Both the position numbers and the translations under genes were made by a program. The notes beneath the pieces were generated by a model, which saw only the letters and a list, made by a program, of their open reading frames with translations, was not told the DNA's origin and did no database searches. Positions 37,319-49,606 of a stretch of 64,000 bases of DNA are shown piece after piece. Numbering within the stretch: the first letter of the stretch is position 1; the number at the start of each line of letters is the position of its first letter. Origin of the DNA: Eutypa lata (Eukaryota; Ascomycota; Sordariomycetes; Xylariales; Diatrypaceae); contig JAKULF010000007.1 of the NCBI GenBank assembly GCA_022661535.1, forward strand, positions 1,674,001 through 1,738,000, read 5' to 3'.

Positions 37319-39656
37319 ACCCGTTGCTACTCTTGGTATGCAGGTGGTTCATACCAAGTTGCACTCACTCTATTCTATTTCCCCCCTCACATTCTCTTCA
37401 ACCTTTTTATTTATTTATTACAAGCATCTTCCAATCAGCTATCTTCATTTCTCGGACTTGCATCTTAACGATTTACGGCCACACCCCGATTTACCATTGC
37501 ATTATTATCATCTGCATAGCTTGGAAGTTCATTGCATTCAAAACCACCTGTGTTTTTATCTATATATAAGAGTATTGCTAAAGCTCTTCATATATGTTAT
37601 CTCATACCACGTCGACCTCCGACGTATGTCTGTCTGTCGCCTTCTTTTTATTTCATTGAACGTTTTAAGGGTTCATCAATCCTTTTTGTTAATCGCATGT
37701 ACATTATGATATAACGGCCGCTCAGATACCCGTGTGCACCGAACCGTCGGGCATATTGTAACAGCAGGGAGGATACCCAGTGCGCCTTCAAGTATATTCT
37801 TTCCTTTATTTTATTTTTTCCAGCGGTTGAAAATTGTAGATAGTTTTTTTAGTACAGATCTTCTTCGCCTTGTCTACGTCTTACTACAAAGACCTAGAAG
37901 GTGTTGATCACTTCAAAAAGTACAATGATGTATTGATAACGCTCAACGCTTGGCATTGTCCCGTGTACGTGATGGTCACAAGTCGATCCTATCGCTGGTG
38001 AAAGTATGTCATGATCAGCCCGAGTAGATGCCGGCGCCCTGTTCGAGGCTCGCCGATGAAAGCCTCGGCATCGGGAGAGGATTCCCTCTTGATCTTCCAT
38101 GCATGCAATGCGGCTGCGACTGATCCTGGGCCTTGGCATTTCCATCCTCCGAAAGCCACAATACCACCACCCACTACACTACCCACGTTGCAGTTGCTAA
38201 ACATAGGATTCGTGTCCCGTGACTTACTGGTCGAAGCTATACGGGTCATGGTTTTAGAAGTGGTTGTCGGGTTTATTTTCTAATGTGGTCGTATTATCTA
38301 TTATTACTATGGCTGACTACACAAGCACCCTCATGGCCCTAAGAGAAAGAGAGCATGTCGTGACATTTGGATCGACTGCAGTTCACATACAGCTAGTTGA
38401 TTTCTTATGTCCAAGTCTTTCGAAATAAAAATACTTATTGCTGATTCCGACAATACGAATGCAACCTCTCGCCCTCATTTAATTGAAGGAAAAGGCCAAC
38501 CAGAATACAAGGATTGTTGAGTAAAGGTACTGTACAGCAATAGTTAATCTACTGTTGAGGAACATTCAAAATGCAGTGGTTACTTACTCAATGCAACCGT
38601 ATTTGGGAATCTTCAAGCTCTCGTTACAGGACGCCGAGGAACGGTCATAGAGGAACGTGGCTGATGCGATCAATCGTGCGACGATAATCGGGTGTTGCAA
38701 TGCGGTGCAACCAGGAAAGTGTACGAACGCACGTCTAACTACCTACTATACGATCTTCATAATGCATGAGGGCATACACATATATAGATTTACACGGATA
38801 TCGGCGACCGATATCTCCACAGCCAAGCCAAGACTTTTCGTAGAACCGCGGCCCTCGTCGTCGCCGTCCTCAATTCTTTTTTTCTCTCATCGGATTACTA
38901 TAGTTACTATTACATACTTACTTACAGCATACGTGCTACATCACTACTACTTACTACCTTAAGGACCTACCTACTACCGCCACCACCACCGCCGACGCCG
39001 CCATTGCCATCGCCAAGCCAAGGGTTCGGTTTTCGCTGTTTTACTCGCGCGCCATGCCGCACCGGGCTTCATAAGAACAACGACCCTTTCGTGCGGATGC
39101 GCCCTCGGTTTACGTCGAGGGGAAAGATAACCAAAAAACCATTATCGGCGAAGAGGGCGAAGCGTCTCACACGACACCACTCCTGCACTCCTGCTTCTTG
39201 GTGTGTGTTACAGAGAAACAAGTGAACTGTGACTGATGATGACCCCTCGTTTCCCCCTTTTTCCCCTCCCCCTCTCCCACCCGCCCTCAGGATCGAATGT
39301 AACCCACACCCCACGCACGATCTCTCCCTGTGTGTGTGATCTGTAAGTACATACCTACCTAGGTACATACTCATGGTGATGATGTGCGCAGGGGGGGCAC
39401 GGTCGATAGGGACAAACAACCTTAATTAAAAGAAACTCAACCAATTTATATATGCTGTGATCCTCACTTGGCTGTATTACTTACATTGATGTTTGAAATG
39501 AAGTAGATAGATACTTTAAGTAGATATTGTATGCCACACTTCGTAAATACCCATATGCGTATAGTTAAGACCAGACCTTGTCGGATATTTGTGCTGCATG
39601 CATACATAGCACACCTACATACTTCATGACATGCTTCCTGGCCCGCTCAACTGAGA

Positions 39657-39710
39657 ACATACATACATATATTATATTACATGCATGCATGCATGCATAT
39701 GTATGTATGT
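39657..39710. repeat. Palindromic microsatellite
   Basis: ACAT repeats (39657-39670) and their 14-bp perfect inverted copy (39697-39710) flank an (ATGC)n core. It could form a cruciform or hairpin; likely slippage-derived. Confidence 0.75.
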
Positions 39711-39798
39711 CGCATGTCTCCTTCGTACCTACATACGAACTTACCTCCTCGCCCACGATCTGCACGCACTTTACGGCATCACGGCAGCGGCCTGCATA

Positions 39799-40044
39799 CC
39801 GCCTAAATTTTCGAAATCCGCAAAACGCTAACGTTCGGATTAATACGGAATAAAGCGGAATAACAAGCTTCCCCAGAAGATGTGGGTTTTGCGAATACGC
39901 TTAATAGTTTTTATTGGTTAAAAAGTCCGGGGGATTTGCCGGGGAAAGTTGACTTGTATAAGCGCACCAATTATATTGCAAGCTGGGCTTTGCGGCTCTG
40001 GGGAAGAATTTTTAGCGTTCTGCGGATTTCGAAAATTTAGGCGG
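39799..40044. mobile_element. MITE-like element with 33-bp terminal inverted repeats and TA target duplication
   Basis: The left end 39799-39831 and the reverse complement of the right end 40012-40044 match over 33 bp with one mismatch; both start ccgcctaaattttcgaaatc. The element is flanked by TA at 39797-39798 and TA at 40045-40046. At 246 bp there is no room for a transposase. Terminal repeats plus TA duplication fit a non-autonomous Tc1/mariner-type element. The interior has no coding capacity. No second copy was noticed in this window. Confidence 0.85.
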
Positions 40045-41759
40045 TATGCGTTTCGTCTTTCTCTGCATATACTGTATGCACGTGTGTGAAGGAATAATAA
40101 CCCTACCGACTTACCCAATCAGCGCCAGCCAACTTGACTATCTGCCTACATAGGGATGTAGATTAGATAACTACCTGACTATATACGCACACAATTGGGT
40201 ACACATATAACAACGCATAGCAATTCCGAACTACCATGCCCCAGATTACTGTATACCTAGGTAGACAACATCCATGGATCTGCCCCTCGCCCACCCACCA
40301 CTACTACCTATCACTCAACCATTCCGAGGTCCAGCCCGGGAAGACGAGGATGTATTAGAAAACACTACTAGGCATTTTGGGCGGCTTTCTTTTCGGAATC
40401 AATATTGTAGCACCACAGACTGAATTACTGTTAAGGCCAACGCCACCATCGCGATCATCTCACAGTAGTAATATTAGTTTAAAAATAAAATAAAAAGAGC
40501 ACAGCATGAGTATACGAGATTCTGCACTCGCATGCATTTCTATTATTACTACCCAAGTATCTATCTATACAACAGCATGTGTAACTACCTAGCGACGGCA
40601 CGGCGTGAGGAGGACCAGGCCCGGGCCGCATTATTGGAGACGGCGCTGCTGTCTTAGTTTTTTTATTATTATTCTTTTTTTTTCCTTCCCCTTCGTCTGA
40701 TGTTTGATGATGTTTCGACGCGGCACAGCAGACACGGCACAGCAGTACCTACTTAGTATGCGATGTACTTAATCTACCTCATCGGGTATGGAATGATTAC
40801 TACTACTACATTGTATAACAGACCCAATCGCAACCCCGGATTTTCTGGTTTCTGGTTTCGGTAACAGGGGAATTTTCAGTTAGTCAATACCGCGCAAGTA
40901 TGCAGGTAAGCAATTGTTGGAGCAGAGGTGATTTCACCACCATCCCTCCCTCCCTGCTTGGTTTCGTGGGGGGTTATAACTAAGTAACTACTCTTCACCG
41001 CTTTCTCCTGTTTCTTCAACAGAAGGGAAACATTGCACTGCTCCAAACGAAACGCCGCCGACCGAGGGGTTTGTTTGGGTGGTTGTTGGAAAAGCTGCAT
41101 AAAGGCAAGGTGGTGGTCAAAGACGGCAGGCCGATTCGAAACGGTCGGGTAGCGGACCTGGGGTTCATGTCATGTCATGTCGTGTCGTGATGGGGTTCGG
41201 AGAATTTTCCGTCTTTCAGCTGAACTTTGTTTTTCGGTCGTTTTGTTGCAGATTCTCTTCTACATGATCTAAGCCCTTACTTGCAGGGTACATGTGTATT
41301 GCATGCCAATGCTAAAATTATACCTTGGGTAAGTAAGTAGGTAGAGAGATAGGGGAGACTCGGTTTCACAACAAGATGCGGAAAAGCAATTCCAAATGTT
41401 GACAATCCATCACCACCGACAATAATTGCCTAACGAGTGAATACAAGGCCGAATTGCTAGGGATCTCGTGAATCCTTCATATAATTGTGACATTATTGTG
41501 TTCAGGCATATAGTAATATAACGGGACTTCGGCCTAATCTTAACCCCAACAGCAGATCACAACAAACACGAGCATAATCATTACGCTCAGGATGCGAAGA
41601 GAGGAGAGAGAGAGAGAGGCTATGAATGTGACGTCAAATTTACCACAGGGGGTTTATATTGTGCGTCACTGCTAAGAAGCGCCTATGACTTAGGTGTGTC
41701 ACGTAATTACGGTGACGGTGACGGTGACGAAAACGGTGACCAATGCCTCTCTGCCAAGT

Positions 41760-42539
41760 TCAATTGCTTGGATGCAGTGCATTGACCTGCAACAGTGCAG
41801 CCCAGACACCGTCCATCTCAGCAGCGACAGCTTCCGCGGTCCGACCCCGATCATCCCTAAGCGCTCGGATGTCCTCTGAAAGCGACGTGTCGAGCCGCTG
41901 GATGCCCATCGCCTGCGCCGCTTGGACGGCCGCCTCGGGGAATACAGGCGTGGGCAGAGTCGAGGCCATCCACAGCAGTAGCCAGGCGACCTCCTCCTGA
42001 CCCCTTTCAACGGCTAGGTGTAGGCCGCTCTTCATGTTGGCGAGCGGATCTTGGTACCGAATGAGCTGCGGCACCGGCATGGTGGTGGGCTCGTCTCCGC
42101 CTGCTGTTTGGTCGGCATCGCGCAGCACATCTATGATACCCTGGACGTCACCTTCGCCACACATGACATGATAGGCGCGAGCGGGCCGAGCTTCAGGGTT
42201 CGCCGCAAGGTAGGCCTCCTCGGTGATGGTAGGGAGGATATCTAAGTTCTCGTCCACGCCACCTTCGCTCGTATACTTGGTCATGATGGACACGTTTGAG
42301 GATGAGTGCAGAAAGGGGTTGGTCGATGATGGCCCCGCCGCGTTTGCTGCGAGCTGTGCGCCGCAGGAGGGACACTTAAGCGAGATGGCTACTTCGGCCG
42401 ATTGGTCAAGGAGGCACTGCCAGTGGAAGTGACATCCGCAAGGCAGTTCCAGGTCATCAGGAACCGACTGCGATTCTCCAGCATCGTCGTCCTCGACCTC
42501 GAGTACGAGAGGATCCTCGCACGTTTTACAGGTAGCCAT
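41760..42539 (-). CDS. Small protein with N-terminal RING-like zinc finger and ankyrin-like C-terminus
   Basis: Single exon, 259 aa, ATG at 42539. Zinc-binding pattern: CKTC (C4, C7), CGCHFHWQC (C34, C36, H37/H39, C42) and CPSC (C56, C59). This has the look of a short RING/CHY-type finger, preceded by an acidic stretch (VEDDDAG). The second half has ankyrin-like helices: YHVMCGEGDVQGIIDVLRDA, SGLHLAVERGQEEVAWLLLWMAS and DDRGRTAEAVAAEMDGVWAALL. Function is not known; E3 ligase activity is conceivable but the cysteine spacing is not a canonical C3HC4. Neighbours are gene-free for more than 2 kb on both sides. It is clearly coding: one long uninterrupted frame with conserved metal-ligand spacing. 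Confidence 0.8.
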   Translation of the reverse strand: MATCKTCEDPLVLEVEDDDAGESQSVPDDLELPCGCHFHWQCLLDQSAEVAISLKCPSCGAQLAANAAGPSSTNPFLHSSSNVSIMTKYTSEGGVDENLDILPTITEEAYLAANPEARPARAYHVMCGEGDVQGIIDVLRDADQTAGGDEPTTMPVPQLIRYQDPLANMKSGLHLAVERGQEEVAWLLLWMASTLPTPVFPEAAVQAAQAMGIQRLDTSLSEDIRALRDDRGRTAEAVAAEMDGVWAALLQVNALHPSN

Positions 42540-45346
42540 GTCGAAGAAGGTCCTTGTTCCTCACGAGATTATATGAATAAGGGTTTCTTTTATTGGTGTG
42601 GTGTATGTATGAATGTGGTCCAAGCCAAGAGGAGCAGCCTGTCCATCGCACGTGTGAGAGATGGTCCAGGAAAAGAGGAACTTAGCTAAAGGACAAACAA
42701 TTCTGATCTCCGCCATCCGAGTGAAACCACGCACCAAGGTAGTAGTAGAGAGTTGCGCGACACAAAGAAAATGGCGGTTTCTCAAGATGAAGTTTTTTTT
42801 ATTAATTTTACTATGACTTACCGATTCGTAAACGCACAATCGATCAGAACTTTTGATCAGCCGACGCGTATTTTCTTTGATTTTCAATCCGTATCTCCCG
42901 ATTATTGAGGCTGACTTGGAATTTTGGATGTGAAAATATCATTCATCTGATTTACCCCGTGCTGAGTGTGAGATAAGAGGCCTTCAGCGCAAAGTTTTAG
43001 TGGATAAGGTTTGAATGGATGAGGTCTTCGCTGATGTCGGATTTACATCATACCGATCGATGGGTCTGCTGAAAGCCACCTGCACAGGGCGGGGCTGGCT
43101 GCATTGTGGACACAGGAACCTCTTCACCAAGCTGAAAGAAGGTCCACTGCTTGTCAATACCTACATACATACCTCTAAGCTGCATCTAGACCGTTCCAAT
43201 CTTTCTCATACGTAGCTTAAAGCCGCCTAACGAGTACCTTATCGTGTTCCGAATGAGGATTACCTTACCGAAAGAGAGAAAGAAGAAAGAAACCTCTCTC
43301 AATGTCTTCCGGGATGTGGGTGGAAGTGAATAATAGTAAAAATAATAAGACGACGAGTTATCGCTCGGAGGAAATTTGACAGCTGGTAAGGAAGGTGCTT
43401 AATAAGTCAGCTCCAGCTGAGGACAGGGCCCTCTCGCCAGCTGAGGCTATACTTAGCCGCGCGCGCGGGGGGGGGGGGGCGGAGCCTCGATAATTCGAGC
43501 GCCAGGCGGCTGGGATGTTGCACATACATCATACATGCAGGTGTTTACCTCCCCTAAGCTGACGCTATCTTGCGCTAGTATATGCGCGTCGATATATACT
43601 GTACTTACTTACATATAGAGTGTGGCTCACACGTGAGACTCCACGACGGAAAAAGCCATGCTGTCATGGCATGCATGACGCTTAGTTAGTTGCTCCCCTT
43701 TTTTAACTCTATAGCATCGCACCAACACAAGCACCAGCACCAATGTTTGATAGGAAGTGAGGCAGCCTGCCTACTTCCCTGCCTACCTACGTACTTGGAT
43801 ATGCTATCACAAAGTGAACTCCATCGATTGTCCATCGCACGCGTCTAATGAATGATCTTCGTCGTTCAGCTCAGAAGTTCCGTATTATATTTGCGACTAT
43901 CAATGTGGGGGGGCGGAAACCCGACGACTTAGGTACTTATGTTAAGAAGGCTAATAGTAGTAACTATTGGATTGATATATACCTACCTACGGTGACACCG
44001 TTGAGACGGTCTCGTGGGACGCCTACTTACTTCAGCTAACTATTGTCGATTGTTTCCATAGGTATTTATAGAAATTCGGACATTTCGCCCAGATAGGTTG
44101 GGTTGAGGGTACTTATGTAGGTAGGCAGTTGAATGTGTTCGTAGCTAGGTAGCATATAGCGAAGATATGCAGCGTTGTAGTCCGCAAGCAAAGTCTCAAA
44201 CCATGGTTGCGTGGCTATCCCCGATGGCGCACAAGAACCGTAGCAGAATACGAGATAGGTGAATATCAGTCAAATGCCGTGGAACTTAGCTATCGGTGCC
44301 AATATGCCAAACTAAGGGCATCATCCACGTACTATGTCTACGCCTAGCGTACTAGTCGTTGAACAACTGCCGTTCAACAATCCACAGCCTAATTTGTAAT
44401 CTAAGAGCCTCGGCTAGTGAGTAGGCTAATAATAACTGTCGTCTGAGTCTTAGGCCAACTTAGTTGTAGGTCGTGGAACTCTTCTGGAAACCAACTTCGT
44501 CACACTACACTTACATGCATTTTTTAGTTGTGGGTCTAAAATCAGGACGGCGCCAGACTCTTGACTATCATGGTGATTGAGAGTTACGTAATGTATCAAC
44601 GATTCTTCTTCTATGTATACAACACAAGAGGAAAGGGGCATGCCAGGTAAGTAGGAGCTCGTTATGCTTTACGACTGCTCAACTACTTAGAATAGCTGAT
44701 GGTATGATCTATGTATGTATTTATGTAGCCAAAGATAAAGGGGTCACCCTCAAGTCTAAATCACTAGAAGGTGAAGTTGGGAATCTTCACGCGACTATGA
44801 ACTCCTTTTAAGCATTGTACAATAGTATTTACGAATTGCGTTATGGCTAATTTCTGAAGTATTAAAATTCAGCGCAGGCCTATAGAAATATTCGTTTATT
44901 TTCTTCTAGCACTACAATTGTGCATAGATCTAGTGTAAAGATAGTAGTAAGCCTATGTGATATGCCGCTGGGTGTAGTATTACTGCACCAGGCAGCCTGT
45001 CCCCCTTTCCGACGATTACCCCTTGATCGTCTGTATTCCTTGAGTACCCAAACCAAATCCCGTACGCCCTTTAGTTAAAACTTCCCTTCCATATCCATCA
45101 AACCGGGTATCCATCGCTCTGTATTCTCTTTTTGTGTAAACCATGAAGCCACAGTCTAAGTACCTAGTGCCTTCGGCCTTGGCCATCTTAAATCATGTCT
45201 TGTGTGTGTGTGTGTGTGTGTGTCGCTGTGTCGTTTCAACGACTCATGGGGTGACAGTAGGTAGCATCACGCCAGCGTCAACGCTCGTGAATAGGGGGCG
45301 GGTGATGCCGCTGCGTCTCAGTAGACATATACTGCAGACAAGAAAC
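42540..45346. other. 2.8-kb intergenic region with simple repeats
   Basis: No gene supported. A run of 13 G follows CGCGCG at about 43461-43479, and a (TG)n tract spans about 45200-45223. Many TACCTA motifs are present. Confidence 0.5.
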
Positions 45347-46351
45347 TCAAGTCGTCTGCGGCCGCGCCCGCAGCCACCGCTGCACCGTCCGAAGGGCCGG
45401 ATCCTCGGCCGTCCAGCGAAGCATGCCGCTGTCCGAGCTCTGCAATTCTCGGTAGATGACGTCGTCCGTTATCTGCTGGAGTTCCTACACTCGAAGTGTC
45501 AGTAAGGGGTGTGCATACCCGGGGAGTTAGGGGTATTGATTCTGGGCTGTTCCTTGCTATGGTGGGTAGTGTAGTTGAGTCAAGGGGTAGTGGTAATGGT
45601 GACTAAGAGTAGGTAGAGGAGATAAGAGTTAGGTCTTAGTTAGGTGAATAGGATAGTTAGATGAAAGAGGGTGATGGGAGAACTGGTAGATCAGAAAGGA
45701 GCTTTTATCGTACCCTCCGCAACTGCTCGTCGCAAGCTCTTAGTTGGCGCCGGTGCGAGGAACTAGGTCGTTGCCCCTGGAGGACTTGGTCCCGGTACTC
45801 GATCCACCTCTGGGCTGCGGCCTGGCGAAGGTAGATCTTCTGGGCCTCGTGCCTGCGGGCATAGGCATCTAGAAGAACTCTGTTTTTGGCAGAAGATTCG
45901 ATCCATGAATTAGTTTCCCTCAGGTAAAGGTTAAGTGAGTGTTTCCATCATTATGTTATGCTATTTCCGTGCCTGAAAAGGGATAAAAACGCACTGTTGA
46001 AGTTCTGCCTTGGCCTGTTCTTCTTCGCCGCCTATTGTTTGAGGTACCGTGACGTCGGCGGAGCAGTTGAGGATGTGCTGGCCGTCTAGGGCGCACTGGC
46101 GCAGCGCTGCCCACCCCTCCGTGTAGTAGTCGTCAGGGTTTGTCGGGTCTACCGGCGCGGCCGCGATATAGTATTGGAGGTTTCGGAAATCGGAGAGGAC
46201 ATCGGCAACTCGCGCCGTTCTATATTCGTTGACTGGTCTTTTGGTTAGGCATGTGGCGATGGTCTCATAAGGGGGGGCGGGCCTAGAAGCTGCCCTCCCG
46301 CATCGGGCGGCAACGGTATCTGTTTAGGGCTGTAGACTTACGGCCGTCCAT
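45347..46351 (-). CDS. Hypothetical 215-aa protein, four exons with a 10-nt first exon
   Basis: Reconstructed by hand: complement(45347..45484, 45714..45918, 45995..46289, 46342..46351). Introns are 52 bp (GTAAGT/GGCAG), 76 bp (GTGCGT/CTTAAC/TGAG) and 229 bp (GTACGA/CTGAC/GTAG). Phases 1, 2 and 0 agree and the spliced frame is open to TGA. The protein begins MDGPSRPAPPYETIATCLTK. It contains a stretch resembling a helical domain (VADVLSDFRNLQYYIAAAP), a probable coiled coil rich in Arg/Gln (LRQAAAQRWIEYRDQVLQGQ, then LRACDEQLRRELQQITDDVIY) and a basic end (RWLRARPQTT). I do not recognise a family. The GC-rich third positions and matching splice phases argue that it is real, and it stands out from the AT-rich flanks. 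The 229-bp last intron is the least certain part. Confidence 0.72.
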
Positions 46352-48492
46352 TTTCTTAAGGGGGCAACTTCGTTGTCTATTGCGAGATTCTGATTACGGT
46401 ATTAAGATGCAAGGTATGGTGTATCAACCTTGAGTATGAAGGTATGAAGAGCTTCGGAGAAAGTATATATATATGGTCTTTTCTGAAAATTATACAACCC
46501 AATGAGAAGATAAAAGGGGAACTTGGCTCAGGAGCGCAACGGGTAATTGGCGGCAAGGCTGCAGATACTTTTTGGGGCCTCCAGTTGATGATATCTAAGT
46601 AGAGGCTTCATGATGGCGGTCTTCAACAGGCAGCGAATACACTTGGTTTTTGTACGGACTACGTTTCTACTATCGACGTTGAGGCCGTTGAAGACCTTTC
46701 GGACATAGAGTAGCGAGGCGCATATAGTTAGTTCCCGCTGCCGGAGTAGTTCATGCCCCCAGAAAGCCCCATAAGGTTGCAGTACACAAAAGAGAAAAAA
46801 AGGAAGCGGTAGTCACCACCAGAGCAGAAAGTCAGCTACCCTCTTTGTCCGCTACTTAACTCCAAGAACCACTGCCCTGACGAATCGGATACCATATCGA
46901 GCATCTAAGCAGCGATCTAGCAGCGAGCTCAAAACTGAGATGGACCCTGACTGAGCTGGATACTCAAAGCCCTTTGGCTTGCTACCCGTTACCCGTGGCT
47001 TTGGGAAAGAAGTTCCCTCCCCCCCCCGGCACGCCTGGGAAAGTTGTGCATACAGACTAGCACCGATCTGCCCGCCCATCTGGCATCCCTGCTGCAGCTC
47101 ACTGCAGAAACAAAATACCCCATTTTATCGTGACTTAGATGGGTCAGATGGAGCGAGGGCGAACCGACGATGGGGGAACGTCATAGGCTATCCCTCCCTG
47201 GACCAAGGTGAACATACAGAGGAAAAGGTCAAGGGATCCAAGAGGAAGAAGAGCCTCTTTTCGAAAGTTCATAGCCAGGGGTCACCCGAGAAGGGTAAAG
47301 GCAGTGTGGATTTCAGGACGCCACGTCTGGTGCTAAAGGGCTGCTAAGACCCCAATCGGGTGTATAGAGTGTGGCTTCAGGTGAGATGGGACGAAATTTT
47401 GTACTGAATGCATCTCTTGGGCCCCGTACGTGGCAGATCTCACCGGACCAATGGGAGGAGCGGAAGCGCCTAAAAAATTTGGCCCTTACACACGTTTTCC
47501 GCATGAGCTGAAGTTTCTAGTGGTCCACCCTCCGCCGAATAAAGAGAACCTACTGTTTGAAAGGCGGGCGCGCGCTTTTTTTCCTCTCTTCTCTTTTCTT
47601 TTTTAGTTAGTGCTCCACCAGCTAACTATAGGTAGTCAGCTAGGTACATAGTTAGCAGCAGCACTGCCATCCCGTTCAATATCTGATTACGCTACCACCA
47701 TCACCCACTTTTATTTTCTCTCTTTCGGAGACAATGAAACATATAATCATACTTCATAGAGCTAGAGACCCTGGGTCGATCTCCAGCTTGCCTGGTACCA
47801 CCACCGGCTACATCACCCAAGCGCACACATCCCACGCTCACGCTGGGTCCCTGTCGATCACCGCATGGGCTGCGCGTAGAATAAGAGTCCCAGCCCCACG
47901 GTTCCGGTTCGGTGGCTTGATGGTACTTCTTAGATGAGATCCTCATCCTGCGGTCGGCGACTCGCTTAACTGTTGCTCGTAGTAGATCATCCATTCATAG
48001 CACCGCCTGATGTAATTTTCAATGTAACCCGGAACATACACGTGCTACAATATCTAGATTCGTATGTAGTTGGAGAAGAGGATAACGGCTGCCTCAGGGA
48101 TCGTCACTAGCGTTAGCCATAGATATTGACTATCAATACACCATTTCAAAGCACGCCAACTGAGGACTCCAATTCAAGAGCCCTATGTCCCTCACCTCGA
48201 GCCAATTGTAACCACTACGCCTATAAGATAAATCCCTAATACTTTGAGACCGCTTCGTGTATTGCTTAGAAATCAAATGTCGTGTTGCTATAGGGTTCTC
48301 TCTTCGGGATGTTGCGAAGTAGGTAGTCTAGTCTACATTGGAACGTAGAGTACCTTTCCTAAGTTCCTTTTCGGGCCCCTATATCATGGGGCTTCGACAG
48401 CCGTCATATCGACTTCATCCCTGACCCAGTCAGCTCCATCGGCACGATCCATGGTCATGCGCCGCAGCCGTCTTATGCAGCCGTCTCACTCG
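46352..48492. other. 2.1-kb intergenic region
   Basis: No gene supported. A (TA)n run lies near 46466-46473 and a pyrimidine-rich tract at about 47575-47605, preceded by GCGCGC. Open frames around 46979-47347 (+) and 47701-47994 (-) have no family features. Confidence 0.5.
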
Positions 48493-49606
48493 CTAATCTT
48501 TCTCAGCAATCGCTTGTAATCGATCGTCAATCTCCTCCTCAGTAAGGGTCCTGAATCCAGGGTCGGTTCCTTCCTTGCCATCTTTACGGGGGCCACCGAC
48601 GATGCCAATCTCAATCTCACCCTTCTTGAAGTCCATACTAAGGACCGTGCTGAGAGTGGTGATGGCCAATTCAACCACCTCTTCCCAGTTGCCCTCAGCG
48701 TGATCCTTGTTCTTCAGCTTCTTCTCCAGGTGGTTGATAGCCTCTTGCTGCTTGGGACCGGCTGCCGTACCCTTGTAGCCGACGTAGTAGCCCGCAGGAT
48801 CGCACTTGAACAGCTGGGGGCCGAACTCCGAGTCGAGAGATATCAGCGTAGTCGCCACGCCGTAGGGGCGCATGTAAGCCTACATAATCAATGTCAGCAT
48901 ATTGATGATAGTAAAAGGCCTAGTGAAATAGAAGAGAGGATGATCACGGACTTTTTGAGTATAGACCTGACTGATGTTGGCCAATCTCTTTGCCAAGACA
49001 TCGCAGGGCATCTCGTATCCATATTTGTATCTGAACTCGGCTGCCTCTCCCTGGGCACGTTGCGCAAATGCCCGAGCATCGGCGATAGAGCCGGTCATCA
49101 CGCTACCAACCGACGGGGAAATCTGGAAGAGGTGTGATACAGAAGAAGGGTCGATCAGTTTATCCTGGCATCCCGAGTTAGTCTCAGCCTTCCATTATCG
49201 TGCAGCCAAGCTGGGCAATAATTGAAGCCACTTACGGGAACCTTCTTTTGGGAGAGAACAACTGCGCAATCCTTTCCCCGCACACCTATTGCCATAATAT
49301 TGGCCGCAGTGATCGCCTTGAACGCATATTCTGCAAAGAAGCTACTATCAGCCAAGTGCTTACCCAGCAAACATCGTTCCGCACGAATAAAGCACCGTCT
49401 TAGGAACTCGGGGTGGATGTGGGGGTGTTCAAGAATCGGGGCCGAGGGTACACACCGACTTGGTAAAGTCTTCCTTGCTCGGAAAAGATGGTAATGTGCC
49501 GGTCAATACCGCTGCCTTTAGAAGAGAGGTAAAAAGGTCAGTAAGATCAGCCACAGAGCAAACAAGCTGAAAGCAGCGGTTACGTAGCTAAAAACACACT
49601 TGACAT
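48493..49606 (-). CDS. SCL1: 20S proteasome subunit alpha-1 (PSMA6 orthologue)
   Basis: Structural alpha-ring subunit of the 20S core particle in nucleus and cytosol. Model: complement(48493..48879, 48952..49164, 49236..49330, 49456..49515, 49600..49606), 253 aa. The first exon is only 7 nt (ATGTCAA); donors of introns 1 and 2 are both GTGTGT. Introns are 84, 125, 71 and 72 bp. Start [20 protein letters not shown], then QVEYAFKAI (proteasome alpha signature), [55 protein letters not shown] split over two exons, and [18 protein letters not shown], all diagnostic for alpha-1. The C-end is [13 protein letters not shown]. Length matches yeast Scl1. Housekeeping gene, intact, divergent from the WKF gene with a 936-bp shared upstream region. 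Confidence 0.97.

Larger units (their letters stand above)
37319..41759. other. 4.4-kb gene-poor region with MITE and microsatellites
   Basis: No supported gene. It contains a TA-flanked inverted-repeat element (39799-40044, listed separately), a palindromic ATGC/ACAT microsatellite (39657-39710), an ACC/GCC-rich run near 38975-39003 and GGTGAC repeats at 41711-41740. A minus-strand frame of 86 codons at 37989-38249 looks faintly protein-like but has no recognisable family or splice partners. Confidence 0.55.

Noticed and set aside
37989..38249. 86-codon minus-strand frame with Gly/Val-rich segment
   Set aside because: Looks faintly protein-like, but no family, start context or adjoining exon supports it.
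45143..45505. 120-codon plus-strand frame starting in a (TG)n tract
   Set aside because: It begins with repeat-coded Cys/Val and then runs antisense to the last exon of the spliced minus-strand gene.
46979..47347. 122-codon plus-strand frame
   Set aside because: No ATG at its beginning, no domain; probably non-coding.
47701..47994. 97-codon minus-strand frame
   Set aside because: Has an ATG, but composition and lack of any motif do not support a gene.
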